Origin: Diplosphaera chodatii
Taxonomy: Eukaryota; Chlorophyta; Trebouxiophyceae; Prasiolales; Stichococcaceae
Assembly: GCA_032358165.1 (NCBI GenBank)
Contig: JAALGY010000041.1
Location: 1,798,001 to 1,862,000 of the forward strand
Length of the DNA: 64,000 nt
Direction: 5' to 3'
In this document: positions 11,850 to 22,550 of the stretch, in pieces
How positions within the stretch are numbered: the stretch's first letter is position 1
Layout of the letters: each line of letters starts with the position of its first letter
The notes under the pieces: model-generated
What the model saw: only the letters and a program-made list of their open reading frames with translations
Databases searched by the model: none
Told to the model about the DNA's origin: nothing
Made by a program: the position numbers and the translations under genes

Positions 11850-12861
11850 TCAGCTGTCGAACGACTCCTCATACACCTGCAAGGACACCATCACATTGCG
11901 CCATTGCTTCCAGTCGCGGCAGAAGCCGTTAGTGCACATGATGAGGTATTAGATATGCAGCAGATCTACCCTGCCAGCACATCAGGGCACAGCTGGCGCT
12001 CACCTTGTAATGTGATGTCATCCCGAACTTCTCATACTGCAGCATATGGCACGGACATCGTGAGACAATGCTCGAGTGATAACAAGGCGATTATGAGCTG
12101 CGCGATGAGACTGTCATCCACCACCAGGGTATCTGCCTCCTCACCGCTGCGCACGCTGTCGCGTTGCCGATGTCCGCATACAGCCGTATCCCAGCTGCAC
12201 CCGCATCCCTCGCTGCCTGTTGTATGTGTGCGTACAGCTGCCTGCATTGGGCCAACGCACCGCCAGTCTGAGCAACGTTGCAGGCGGCTCACTCAACATC
12301 AGGTGGCTTGCTGAACTGCTGTAGGTCAACTCATGTCAAGCTTTACGATGCAGGTACCTGTAACAGCCCTTTCTGCGGTGCTGCTTGTCCACGAACAGCG
12401 ACTGGATCCACCAGTAATCTGCGTTGTTCCAGTCGCTCCACTCATATGTGATCAGCAGGCCCGCTGCAAGGCTGCCGTCAATCTGCAAGGCAGTGATGCT
12501 GACCGTCAGCACCCTGCAGTACCATCCAACACCCTTCACATGGGGTCACCACTGTATATCAGGCCAGCCCACCTCCAGTACCCAGTATTGGCCCTTGGAT
12601 TTGTCTGCCAGAGCTGCCTCCACACCCGCCTGGACTGTGTCTGGATCTAACCGCATATCCTCTACCTCCTGCAAGTGTAGCATGCATGCTGTATGGACCA
12701 CTGGATCAATTCAGCGACGCCAAGCAGGCAGGCGGACTCGACGCAACACTCACCAACGCATGATCCACGTTGCAGCGTGCCAAGAACGCAGCGTCTTTTG
12801 CTGCGCCGCGCCTGATGGTGCCTGGGCCGGCAGGCACCTCTTGCGCTTCTGGGATGGCCAT
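11850..12861 (-). CDS. GNAT-family N-acetyltransferase
   Basis: The gene starts at 12861 with MAIPEAQEVPAGPGTIRRGA and continues AAFLARCNVDHAL. The following exons read VEDMRLDPDTVQAGVEAALA, then LITYEWSDWNNADYWWIQSL followed by FVDKQHRRKGCYR, LYAHIQQAARDAGAAGIRLY, YEKFGMTSHYK and VYEESFDS with the stop at 11850. The run QHRRKGCYR is the GNAT acetyl-CoA-binding motif (R/QxxGxG/A type). The exon with WWIQSL is the beta-strand just before it. The whole resembles small bacterial GNAT proteins of about 160-170 residues. The substrate cannot be told from sequence. At least five introns show it is a nuclear gene. It lies tail to tail with the F-box gene, with 38 bases between the two stop codons. 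Confidence 0.75.
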
Positions 12862-13372
12862 GCTGTGCAGACGGTCAATGAAATCACTATAGCAGCTGCT
12901 GAGATGCAATGCTAAAATGAGTTGCAGTGTGCAGTCCTCCTCAGGGATGTGGGAATGATCTTGCATTGCCGAAACCCTGAACCATGCAGCGATCCAGGGC
13001 ATGCAGCCCGTGCAAGTCACCCTCTCATTGTTGGCCAGCAGCATGCAGTGAATGTATACAGACGGCCAAACTCAGCTCCGTCACATAAGCAGCGATCAAA
13101 GGCGGCATGCAGATGTTTTCCACACCCAGCTGCAAAGGCAGCCATGCGCCAGCGACGGCCAGCACCCTGATACATGACCAACGCACTGTTGTGAAGGGCA
13201 CACGCTGCGGTGCGGACCTGCACAACAACTCAAAGTGTTTCCAGGTGTTTTACGCATGTATATATGCTGCAGCGACTATGCAAAGGCTGTGACATGACAC
13301 GACGTATCTCACACGCGCATTGCAGGTCCGTGCACCCGGCAGCACACCGGCGCGCGCACTCATTGTACTGTC
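12862..13372. other. Divergent intergenic region, GNAT/RimM
   Basis: This is the promoter region for the minus-strand GNAT gene and the plus-strand RimM gene. Part of it (from about 13210) is open in the RimM frame and may be 5-prime coding sequence. I see no other recognisable element. Confidence 0.4.
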
Positions 13373-14882
13373 TTGCGCAGCCCTTCTGCGCAGCAGCGCT
13401 ACATGCACACTTGCGCATGTGCTGCTGCGATGGCAGGTGCGGCTCTGCATCGAGTGCATGTGCATGGCCGCAACTGGGTGCATGGCTGCAATCGGCTGGT
13501 ATCAGCAGGTACCTCCGCCTTGTTTATAACCATGTCTATACGTCAGATGCAGAGGCCAGCAGAGCAGACGACGGCAATGCAGCACACCAGGACACCAGGC
13601 AGGCAGATGGCGGTGCGGCAGCGCCACCGCTGGATGCAGCACAGGCGGCAGACTGGATCGAGGTGGGCCTCATCAGGTCGGTGCACGGGCTGCGGGGCGA
13701 GGTGAAGGTCGAGCCGCTGACCGACTCGCCAGCGGACCGACTGGGCGCCGCAGGAGTCAGGTCCGCTGCAGCTGTTAGACACCGCGCACTGCACTGCAGT
13801 CCGGCAGTGTGCGCTCGCCGCCTTTTGGATTGCAGGCAAACATGCCATCGTACACATGCCCAGCACAGCTTCGATGGCAGCTGCAATGCTGAGCAGGTGG
13901 CTGCAGCAGCCCGAGGCGCCTGGGAGGAGGCGGCAGCGGTTGCCGCCGCCCACAGAGGTGTCCATCGAGGCCGGCCGCTCCATCGTCAGCAAGGTGCTTA
14001 CACCGGGCAGGATGCCGGCGGACCATTACGTAGCTGTGCAGCACACTCTCTGCAAAACGCTTGCATGGTTGCGCTCATCAAAAGGCCATGGCAGAGTCAC
14101 CGCTGGCCTGCAGGGTCGGGAGGTGTGGCTGGTGAAGCTGGCCGGCACGGACTCGCCGGAGGAGGCGGACGCGCTGCGGGGCTGCAAGCTGCTGATCCGG
14201 CCCACAGACCGGCCGCCCCTGACAGACGAGGACGAGTTCTATGCCCAGGTGTGCAGAATCTGTGATGTTCTCGGGCGACGCTCAATAGCGTCTTCGTGGC
14301 TGGCCAAGATGTTTTGCGAGGAGGTACCAGCTCAGAGGATCCTGCTCCATGCAGCTGCATGTACATAGGCTGCAGAGCGGCGGCTCATCGCTACGTTGCA
14401 GACCTTAAATCAACAGTGCAGCGCCTCACGGTGTGCAGGATCTGATTGGCATGGCAGTGGTGCAGCACGGCAGCGAGGCCGCCATCGGCAAGGTGGTCGA
14501 CATCTATGACGGCACAGGTGAGCGTCAACCTGCGAGTCCCTTCGTCTGTCTATAATGCTTTCTGCGGTGATGCGCAGCTGCTGCTGGACCGGTGGTGGTG
14601 ATGCCTCGCCATGCCCGTCGCTGTCCATGCTGGTGGCCGCCTTTTGCGCACGAGCCTGCTGCGTGGTGTGCAGGCACGCACGACACCCTGCGCATACTGC
14701 TGGGGGCGGAGGACCCCGAGGACGCGCGCACGGTGCTGGTGCCGTTCCACAGGTCCATCGTGCCGCAGGTGGACGCTGCGGCGCGGCGCCTGACGATCGA
14801 TCCGCCGGCGGGCCTGTTTGACACCGCTGTGCCCGCCAGGCGGAGACACAAAAACCCGCGCAACAAGCTGCCCAAGCTGTGA
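13373..14882 (+). CDS. RIMM: RimM-type ribosome maturation factor, probably organellar
   Basis: RimM assists late maturation of the head of the bacterial-type 30S subunit. In algae the nuclear gene serves the chloroplast, or possibly the mitochondrion. The N-terminal domain starts WIEVGLIRSVHGLRGEVKVE at about 13657. Middle exons read TEVSIEAGRSIVSK and REVWLVKLAGTDSPEEADAL followed by RGCKLLIRPTDRPPL. The PRC-barrel part reads DLIGMAVVQHGSEAAIGKVV, then LRILLGAEDPEDARTVLVPF, and HRSIVPQVDAAARRLTIDPP before the stop at 14880. The region ahead of WIEVG is Ala/Gln/Arg-rich and could be a transit peptide. The start is uncertain: 13373 is one in-frame ATG, 13431 another, and a short intron near 13509-13551 is possible. 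Confidence 0.8.
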
Positions 14883-15242
14883 CTGTGGGCCGCTGGACTG
14901 CCATGAACATTCGGCTGCTGAACTGCTCTGCTCTTGTTGACTTCTTTGGCGCATGAGATACTACACATAGATTACAATGTCGCCAGTCTGCATCCAGCAG
15001 GGTCTCTGTATCGCCCACTGCTCCTTCGTAACATCAACGACCAAGAGGCTCATGCTGCACACCGACAGCTGCCATGATGAAAGCACAGCCAACACCTCCG
15101 AATACCAGCAAACCACAGCAACGTCAGGTCAGGTCGTGCAACTTCGTCAGAGTCAACCTAGCTGCTTGCATCTGTCAGCATAAATGCAGTAGTGATACAC
15201 GTGCTTCAACTCGTCCAGAAGTGCACTGAATGTTTGTCCTGG
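14883..15242. other. Gene-free convergent 3-prime region
   Basis: This lies between the stop of RimM (+) and the stop of the WD40-like gene (-). I see no coding or repetitive content. Confidence 0.45.
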
Positions 15243-18200
15243 CTACCTGCTCCACCGGTGCACCAGCCCCCCGGAGGTCCCCGTGTAGATCTCGTGCTGA
15301 TGCTCGTCCAGGAACAGCGCGGTCATGTCTGCAATAGTATCGACACAATGGTGTGCACCGGGTGCGTGCAGCACACGCGGCCTGGACTGCAGGCTGATTT
15401 TTAGATGCACAGTGCCAGCAGCTGGTGTGGAAGGCCAGTGGACCACCTAGTGCATGAGCCGAAATGCTGCACCAGTTGCATGATGTGCAGTGCCAGTATT
15501 CAATGGCATCAACAGGGTACCTCCGACTGGCACAAACTGGCACTGGGCACACCACACAGGGCTAGACTGGCTGCGCGCTCTTCAGCGGTGCTAGGTGCTC
15601 GCGGCGCGGCGACCCGCGCGAGGCAGCACCCCGTCAGCAGGCTGGACACGTGGATGCTGCCCAGGCAGCCGCGGCCATCAGCCTCATCTGCTGCAGCGGT
15701 GACGCCATCGTCGGTTGGCTGCGTCGAACGTGACAGAGCGATGTGGACCAGGACTGCAAGTAGCATCCAGTGCACAAGCAAGCATCAATCAGATGACGCT
15801 GCAGTCCAACCATGAATTGTCATAGCACGTTGACCATATATTGCACCATATTGACAGCTGCAGCCCGAGTGGGCCGCAGTCATGACAGCCATGCTCGCGC
15901 CAGCACGTACCTGACACAAGGAGACAATGAGGTCCTGCCCATGATTAATGTACACACTGGAGGCATGGCTGCTTGGCCGGAGCAGGTGGTGGTCGTCGAA
16001 CACCGTGACCTGCTGGCCCTACGGAGCCAAGTGTCAGGTTTCAGGTCTTGGACGCTTTGGCATTGACCGCATCAGGACGCGATCCGAGCATGCCGTCAGC
16101 TGTGTGGCGTGCTGATGGTGATGACTGCACGATACCAGCAGGGAGCCTGCGGGTGCCATGGTGCGGACCTGCAGGTTCCACACGCCTATGCTGTGCCGCA
16201 GCAGGCTGAGGAAGCAGTTGCGCTCCCACAGGAAGATGAATGCCGCCGGCGTTTGAAAGTCCGGCACCGCGACTGCATCCACCTTGACGCTGAGCAGGTC
16301 CAGGATCTGCAGGGGCTCCCCCTCCTGCACATTGTGAAGCTTTGTTACAGCACTGGCTTGCTGTGGGCGCAGCGATGCATTGTGATCGAAGCAGTGGACG
16401 CGTCACACGACATTCCTGCAGCAGGGCTGATGGCATCCCACCTGTTTGAACACCAGCGCCTGGTTGAATAGTTCTGCGAGCTCGGTCTTGAGGCCCGCGA
16501 CCACAGGATGGCGCAGCTCCTGGTGCCATGCAAGACGATACATGCCACTCTGAAAAGGGTGTGCTGAGGTGGGATCCGTTACTGCTGTTGATCTTTGCTG
16601 CTTGCACAACCATGGCCCTGTGGTGAAGCCCTGCGGCGGGGTCTGATGCCAATGCATGCGGCACATCGACTGTCCAAACAATCAGTGCTTACCCTCAGCA
16701 GCATGCCGTTCGTGATGTCGTGTATCCGCAGGGGTATGCACTCGAGGCTGCCGTCACCTCCGGTCTCCAGCTCCATGATGATCAGCAGCATGCCGCGTGA
16801 GATCTGCACAGTCACCACGCACTTAATTCATACTCCTGTCTTGCATGGCCATTGATGAATGCGACAGTGCAATAGCATGCAACTGATGCACGACAGATCT
16901 CGACGCAGCAGGTACTGCGGCACCTTGACATCCTGTATGCAGGTGCTCGCCACATGCATCACTGGTGGATGGCTGACATTGGCGCTGGATGTTCGTGCGC
17001 TGCACGTTGTTGCAGCGTCGCTGGCAGCAAGCGTGCGTGTAAGCCACTTCCTGTCGTTGCAACTGCCTGCTGTGCATGACACACTGCTATTTGCGGCACA
17101 GGAATCTGTGTCGGGCGGGCCGCTGATAGAGTACAGAGGCTGGTAGCGCTGCAGGTCATACACTGTGTATGTCCTGCATGTTGAGACGCCCGAACTTCAG
17201 ACTGGTTATGCACTGAGTGAGCAGCCTGTGCACCAGCAGCATTGCAGCAGCACTTGCAGCACTGTGCAGCGTGACGCCACACAGTCACACCTGGTGGCTG
17301 CATTGTAGGACAAGACCTTCGAATTGACATCGTCGGACTCAACAAAGCTAGGATACTCAAGCCTGTCGAACACTGGCGTGCCATCCTGCGGCCGGCCTCG
17401 CCGCAGACACCTGAGCGGCACGCCATCAGTTCACACGCCGCACACTCAGTAAGATGGAAACTCGACAGTTGCAGATATCAAATGCATCAGTCATAACACA
17501 TGTTTTGGCGCACTCGGCAGGGATGGACCGGGATGTCAGGGTGCTGTACTCATTTGATCCGTGCACTGATACGACAATGAGACACCTGCATGCAAACAAG
17601 TGCTCATGGCACTTTAGCAGCATGCAGGCGTGACAGGCACATAACATTGCGGAGGCGCGACATGTGCATGTGACGAAAACGCACCTCTGATGACGGTTCC
17701 AGAACAGGCTGCGGATGACTTCATCGGGCTGCACGTTCAGGCTGCACAGTCGTCTGCCGCTGACTGCAACCACACCACCTGAGGCTCTGAGTCCACAGGT
17801 GCAGGACCACTGCTCCAACTCAGCCCAGTAACAGACTGGCCGACACTGCTTCCTTTGGGCCCTTATGTTTCATGCAGTGCATCCGAATGCAGTGCCTCAG
17901 GGTGCATGCCTCTGTTGAATGCCGTGCAGCTGCCAGACTGGCACAGGACGAACAGCAGGCCGTCCGCTGCCACAATCTCTGTGACCTTTGATCGGCTTGC
18001 CTGCACCATGCACAACAATCTGCCAGCACGGCCAGAAATGCACTTCACAAGATCAGATGGGCAGTCTAATGCACGCCTACTACAAGAATGGCAGACACAC
18101 GCCTGCAGCGGGAAGGTTGCAAGCCGCCCGGTATCAAAGCTGTCGTATTCCTTTTGCAGGCAGATGTCTCTGTATGGCAGGCCTGCATCCGTGGTGTGCC

Positions 18201-18412
18201 GCTGAAGGCAGTTGCCGGCGGTCTCATTGCCAGCCTGCCGCCTGAGGGCTTTGGCTGCCACATTGCAAGCGTCGTTTGCAGGCCGTTCTCGCTTTTGCCT
18301 GGCCTGCACCCTCCGGGAGCCCGTGGCTGGGCTCACGCCCGGCGCATCCGCATTCATGCTGGCATCCTGCCGCCAGGCGCATGTTCCACAGCTGCGATTC
18401 GGCTGTCAGCAT
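15243..18412 (-). CDS. Plant-conserved WD40-like (transducin-type) protein, function unknown
   Basis: The exons match a protein conserved in land plants and green algae that is usually annotated only as transducin/WD40-like. In order on the minus strand: VTEIVAADGLLFVLCQSGSC (about 17980), LCSLNVQPDEVIRSLFWNRH (about 17730), VVSVHGSNEYSTLTSRSI (about 17550), PSFVESDDVNSKVLSYNAAT (about 17320), SRGMLLIIMELETGGDGSLE (about 16800), FIFLWERNCFLSLLRHSIGV (about 16220), SSVYINHGQDLIVSLCQ (about 15950) and ALFLDEHQHEIYTGTSGGLV ending HRWSR and a stop at 15243. The end matches a last WD-type strand, as seen in the plant protein. The N-terminal exons upstream of about 18100 are not resolved, so the start given is only a limit. 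I rely on memory of the family and cannot name its function. Confidence 0.7.
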
Positions 18413-19075
18413 CCGCTCATCTGGCAGTGAGGCTTTGCCTGGTTCAGCTGTGATCTGCGCCTACTTTCTTCCGGAGCTGCAGAGCAGACACACCGCCCCC
18501 TTCATGCCCATGGACGCAGTCACGACGAGCGTGTTGACGGAGCGACCCGTACCATTGTGCTAGGTGTTTGCCACGTGTCAGTCTTCTCACGCCTCAACGT
18601 GCACACGAGCACGCGGAGCACGCCGCGAGATCATGACAGCTCACAGCCCAAGAAGTCCAGGGGGCGAACAAGTAGCTAGTGGAAGCTGGTGGCATGTTGT
18701 ACAGCCCGAACTTGCCCGATTGCCCGAATTGACATTGGCAAGCATGTGCCGCCCAATTGAAGCCGTTTTACATCGCTGCAATAAAGGAAAGCTGCCAAGC
18801 AAGAGCGAAAGCACGGCGCGTGCTGTCAAATCAAATACACAATACAAAGCACCGGCGCAAACCGCCAAACAGTTCCATTGCACAAACTGGTGCGGAAATG
18901 CAAACAGCCACGAACAGTGTTGTCGCACTTCAGTTCAACGGGGAATGAAGGCATCAAAGCGACGTGCTAGCACAGGACGGGCAGCTCAGCACCACGTGCA
19001 CTTCGTACAGATGCGGTTCCACGGCGCCGCCATCCCAAGCCACGGTGCACACGATGTGCCGCACTGCTGGCCCTG
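18413..19075. other. Intergenic stretch, perhaps with an unplaced exon
   Basis: This lies upstream of the WD40-like gene and downstream of the membrane-protein gene. A minus-strand segment near 18455-18550 reads SVNTLVVTASMGMKGAVCLL, which looks coding and could be an N-terminal exon of the WD40-like gene, but I could not join it in frame. The rest (18560-19075) shows nothing. Confidence 0.35.
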
Positions 19076-21909
19076 CTAAGAATAGTTTGGGTCGCCGTGT
19101 GCAGTGCCAGAGACCGAGCCCAGCGTCGACATGCGCATGGAGCGCCTGCCTTGTGCGTCCACATAAATGCGCGCCCGTGTGGCATTCTGCAGGAGACAGC
19201 CCAAGTGACATGAGCGTCATGACCTGTAGCAGTTCATGCATCAGTTCATGCATGGCGCCAAAAGCAGCAGCCCCGGGTTCAGAACGGGCCAAAAGTGCCG
19301 CCAGCGAAGGTGCGCAGCGAACCTGTATGATGGGGCTGTCCCGCTGCAGCCCAGCCCCGCGGTTCCACACAAGCTGCCGTGCCTGCGCTGCGGGCTGGAT
19401 GTAGTCTCCTGCACGACAATACAATAACAATGCTCAAAAGTTGCAGACCACGCCCCAATGCACAGTGCATTTGCTGGTTTCGAGATTTTTGAAGATTTTT
19501 GTCCGAGCAAAAATGTCTGCAGCCTGCTGCTGGCAACCACTCTCGACCTTCACAGGACGGCACATGCCCAAACATGTGCACAGCCATTCTTGGGTGGCTT
19601 GCAGCCCGCAGCATTTGAGCACCTAGTTGCAAGCTGACGCTGCTGCGGTTCAGGTTTGCGCCCTGCCCCGCTTGCTCTGGTTGCCCTGCTTCGACATCCT
19701 GCTCGGCCAGCTGCACGGTCTGGTTGTTTCGCCTGCAAGGTCATAGTCTGTGGGAGTGGGTGCCAGTTGCCTGGGTGTGCACTTCTGATGTGTTTCTACA
19801 AGGTGATCAGCAACGTGATAGAAAGTACCCCATTGCATTTGCATTTGCGTGAGGTCCGACCAGCGATGGTCCCAGGAAAAAATGCAAATACCTGCGGCGC
19901 CAGGGGCAGCAGCAGGCGGCAAGCCCGCTGCGCGAAGGTAGGCGAACCGACCGAAAGGCAACACGCAGCTGAGCGCCCAGCTGCCTGAAGAAGGGCATGG
20001 GCGGCGGCCCAGGATGCCACCGCAACAGCCCCGCCCGAACCTACAACATGTCAGCCACGCAACGCAACATTTCAGCGGGATTCCCTGTGAATCACATTTC
20101 GACAGTCTGCTCCAAGATACACTGCACGGTGCCTGGACATGCGACAACACTGGCAGGTATGACATGAGCACCTGGAAGCCCAGGACCAGGACAGCAAGGC
20201 GCAGCACGATGACAGGGCTGAGCACCGAGGCGACGCCCAGCACTACAATGATGAACTGGCCCATGAGGGCAAACCCCAGGATATCCTGCAGCATGCCACG
20301 ACAGCCTGGCGACTGAAGGCGTACAACAGGTTGGACCGCCTTGCTCTGCAAAGGGCTGTTGTTTGATCTGCCTGTTGAGAGGCCACCAAGTCACAAGGTC
20401 CCTCAAGTGACAAGCGCACCCGCCGAAAAAGGAAGGCGCCCAAGAAAGACATGAGCGCCACCAAAACTGTAATGACCATGTCCAAGATGCACTCCACCTG
20501 TAGTCAAAGATGACGAAGGTCACCAGCAGCACAGCTGATCAGCTGCTCTGTTGTACCCATACTTCGCTGGACATGCCAAGCTGTTGATCAGCCCACACCT
20601 CTGAGTTGCCGTATGCGAAGGCAAAGTCACGGATCCAGTTCTTCCGCAGCTCGCTGCTGCCCCACGACGACTGGCCTGCACGACGTGCATGACCCAGAAT
20701 CAGTATGCGGTTTGTGGTCAGCACTGAAGCCGCTTCGTCGGCATGGCCATTCACGTGCTCGTCGCATGGCCATTCCAGCACAAGTTCGTGGGCAAGTGGG
20801 GAGGGTCGTGAAGGCCGCAGCACCGTCCTCTGCCTTGAACTGCCCGGGCGTGGTGGAGCACAGCACCGCCAGCACGATGTAGAAGACGACCTGGACGGCC
20901 ATGATCCAGAGCCACACAATCCGGCGTCGCATGAAGTTGCGGTGCTCGGAGCCCTATATACACAAATGTATATAATACCAGCTTGTTCATTGCAACGGTG
21001 CGTCAGACGGAGGGCTTGCAGTGAGTGAATAGCAGGCAGTTCAGTCAATTGAGGCTTGTCGTGTGTCCTGCCGTCAAGTCAGCAGTGGGTTTCACCTGCA
21101 GCGCCAGCACCACTGCCTGGCGGCGGCCTTGTGCTGCCAGCTCCGCTGCCTCCTGCTGCTGAGACCCAAGGAACAATGGTGTCAGGGCAGGCGCCTGGTA
21201 CCTGCTTCAAAAAGCTGGGGCGCATCAGAGTGTAGTGCTGCAGTCGCGACCCCAGCCATGATTCACCTGGTGTGGATTGGCCGCTGCCTGTGCTGCTGCT
21301 GCCAACTTGAGCTCCGCAAGCCGTTCCATGTGAATGGCTACATCCACCGTGTTGTCGGGCTGCTGCACGATGAAATGCGTGTTGCCAGTCAACTCGCCAG
21401 CGGCGGTGCCGCCCACGGTGGCTGTGGTGCGTGGTGGCTCCACTGCCTCTGGCTGCTGCGCTGCAGGTCTCCCCTCTGGAGACCCTGGGCTGCCGCCATC
21501 AGCTGCCCAACCAGGGCCCAGCACCACCCTGATGACCAAACCCAAATAAACAAACCCAAATCAGAAAGCTCCACAGTAAACGCCCTACGAATGGCTGCAC
21601 GTGCAGCGTACGACAGATACACGGCCGAATTGCATAGCTCATATGCACTGGTGTGCTTTGAGGAGGGCCGCACTCTGTGAAGGTGATGACATGCTGTGGC
21701 ATAGGTTCTGCAACCGCTGGCTCCGAGGTGGATTCTGCAGTTGACTCATTGACATCTGGCGCAGATGCTGCCGCTGCAAGAGGGTGCGAGCTGCCGGCAG
21801 TCGCACTACTAGGTGCAGCTGCTGCGCGGTCATCACTCATGTGCGGGTCTGCTGGTGCCGTCAGCTGTTGTCTGGGAGCCGGCTGAGCATCGGCGGTGAT
21901 GCTCGCCAT
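19076..21909 (-). CDS. Predicted multipass membrane protein, unknown family
   Basis: The model starts at 21909 (MASITADAQPAPRQQ) with an Ala/Ser/Pro-rich, disordered N-terminus of about 75 residues. Further exons read VQQPDNTVDVAIHMERLAEL and FLGSQQQEAAELAAQGRRQA. Hydrophobic exons follow: IVWLWIMAVQVVFYIVLAVL (about 20910), AVLLVTFVIFDY with VECILDMVITVLVALMSFLG (about 20530-20440), and FALMGQFIIVVLGVASVLSP with VIVLRLAVLVLGFQVLMSYL (about 20280-20160). Between them lies a hydrophilic exon with ELRKNWIRDFAFAYGNSEVW. The C-terminal exons include DYIQPAAQARQLVWNRGAGL and the tail RIYVDAQGRRSMRMSTLGSV ending HGDPNYS with the stop at 19076. At least four membrane segments are visible. I do not recognise the family, and the exon joins in the middle are uncertain. 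Confidence 0.5.
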
Positions 21910-22550
21910 CACAAGTAGCGTTTGTGAGCCTGCGTCAAATGAAGGGCTCAAGCGCCGACCAATATTTAGGCTAGATTGGTAATGACCCAAACCATGCACC
22001 TCCGCGTCAAGCTAGCAAGCAGGTGGGGGTGCCGTTATATGCGCTGCGACCCTCCAAGCTACATTGCCTTATCATAGATGAAGTATGACCTGCAGAGCGA
22101 CAACTGTCCAGTTGCACCTGCACCCCGAGCCTGACGTGGATGCCACGCTGGACTGCCATGAAAGAATGCAGCAGGCAGCTGCAGTCGCTGAAGGCGCACT
22201 GCACGTGCGTCATGAGTCTTCGGCTCTTCGCTATCAAGCAGGAACCAGGATGTCATTGTGGTGACCCCCTGCAGCCCTCGCGAACAGAGTGCACCTGGAT
22301 CATCTCCACCGCCTGTGCATGCAACGCATGGACGATGTTCTGACGGCCAAGGACGTGCAGACGGCTGCAGATATTCCACTGAACCAGGATCAGCCCATAC
22401 AAGTGGGCAGCTGCATCGTCACCACAGTATATCTGGAGTCGGAGCGCCCGCGGTGAGCGATGCTGAATGCACATGCAGGTGTCCTACCGCTATAATGTCT
22501 CATAGACATCGCTGGTTCATCCGCCTTCGACAGTAGTATGTTGTGTATCT
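21910..22550. other. Intergenic region with a possible small gene
   Basis: This lies between the start of the membrane-protein gene and the start of TGS1. Apart from the small plus-strand exon listed at 22275-22456, a second plus-strand segment at about 22115-22235 is open and protein-like (HPEPDVDATLDCHERMQQAA). Confidence 0.35.
22275..22456 (+). CDS. Possible C-terminal exon of a small unknown gene
   Basis: After a CCCTGCAG acceptor this reads LANRVHLDHLHRLCMQRMDD, then VLTAKDVQTAADIPLNQDQP and SCIVTTVYLESERPR, with a stop at 22454. The composition is protein-like (charged helix, then mixed). The upstream open segment at about 22115-22235 could be a preceding exon, but no GT-AG join keeps the frame. 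I do not recognise it. It could equally be a 5-prime part of the TGS1 transcript. Confidence 0.25.

Noticed and set aside
13210..14265. A 351-codon plus-strand open frame
   Set aside because: It contains the first RimM exon in the right frame but then runs through intron sequence; the later RimM exons are in other frames.
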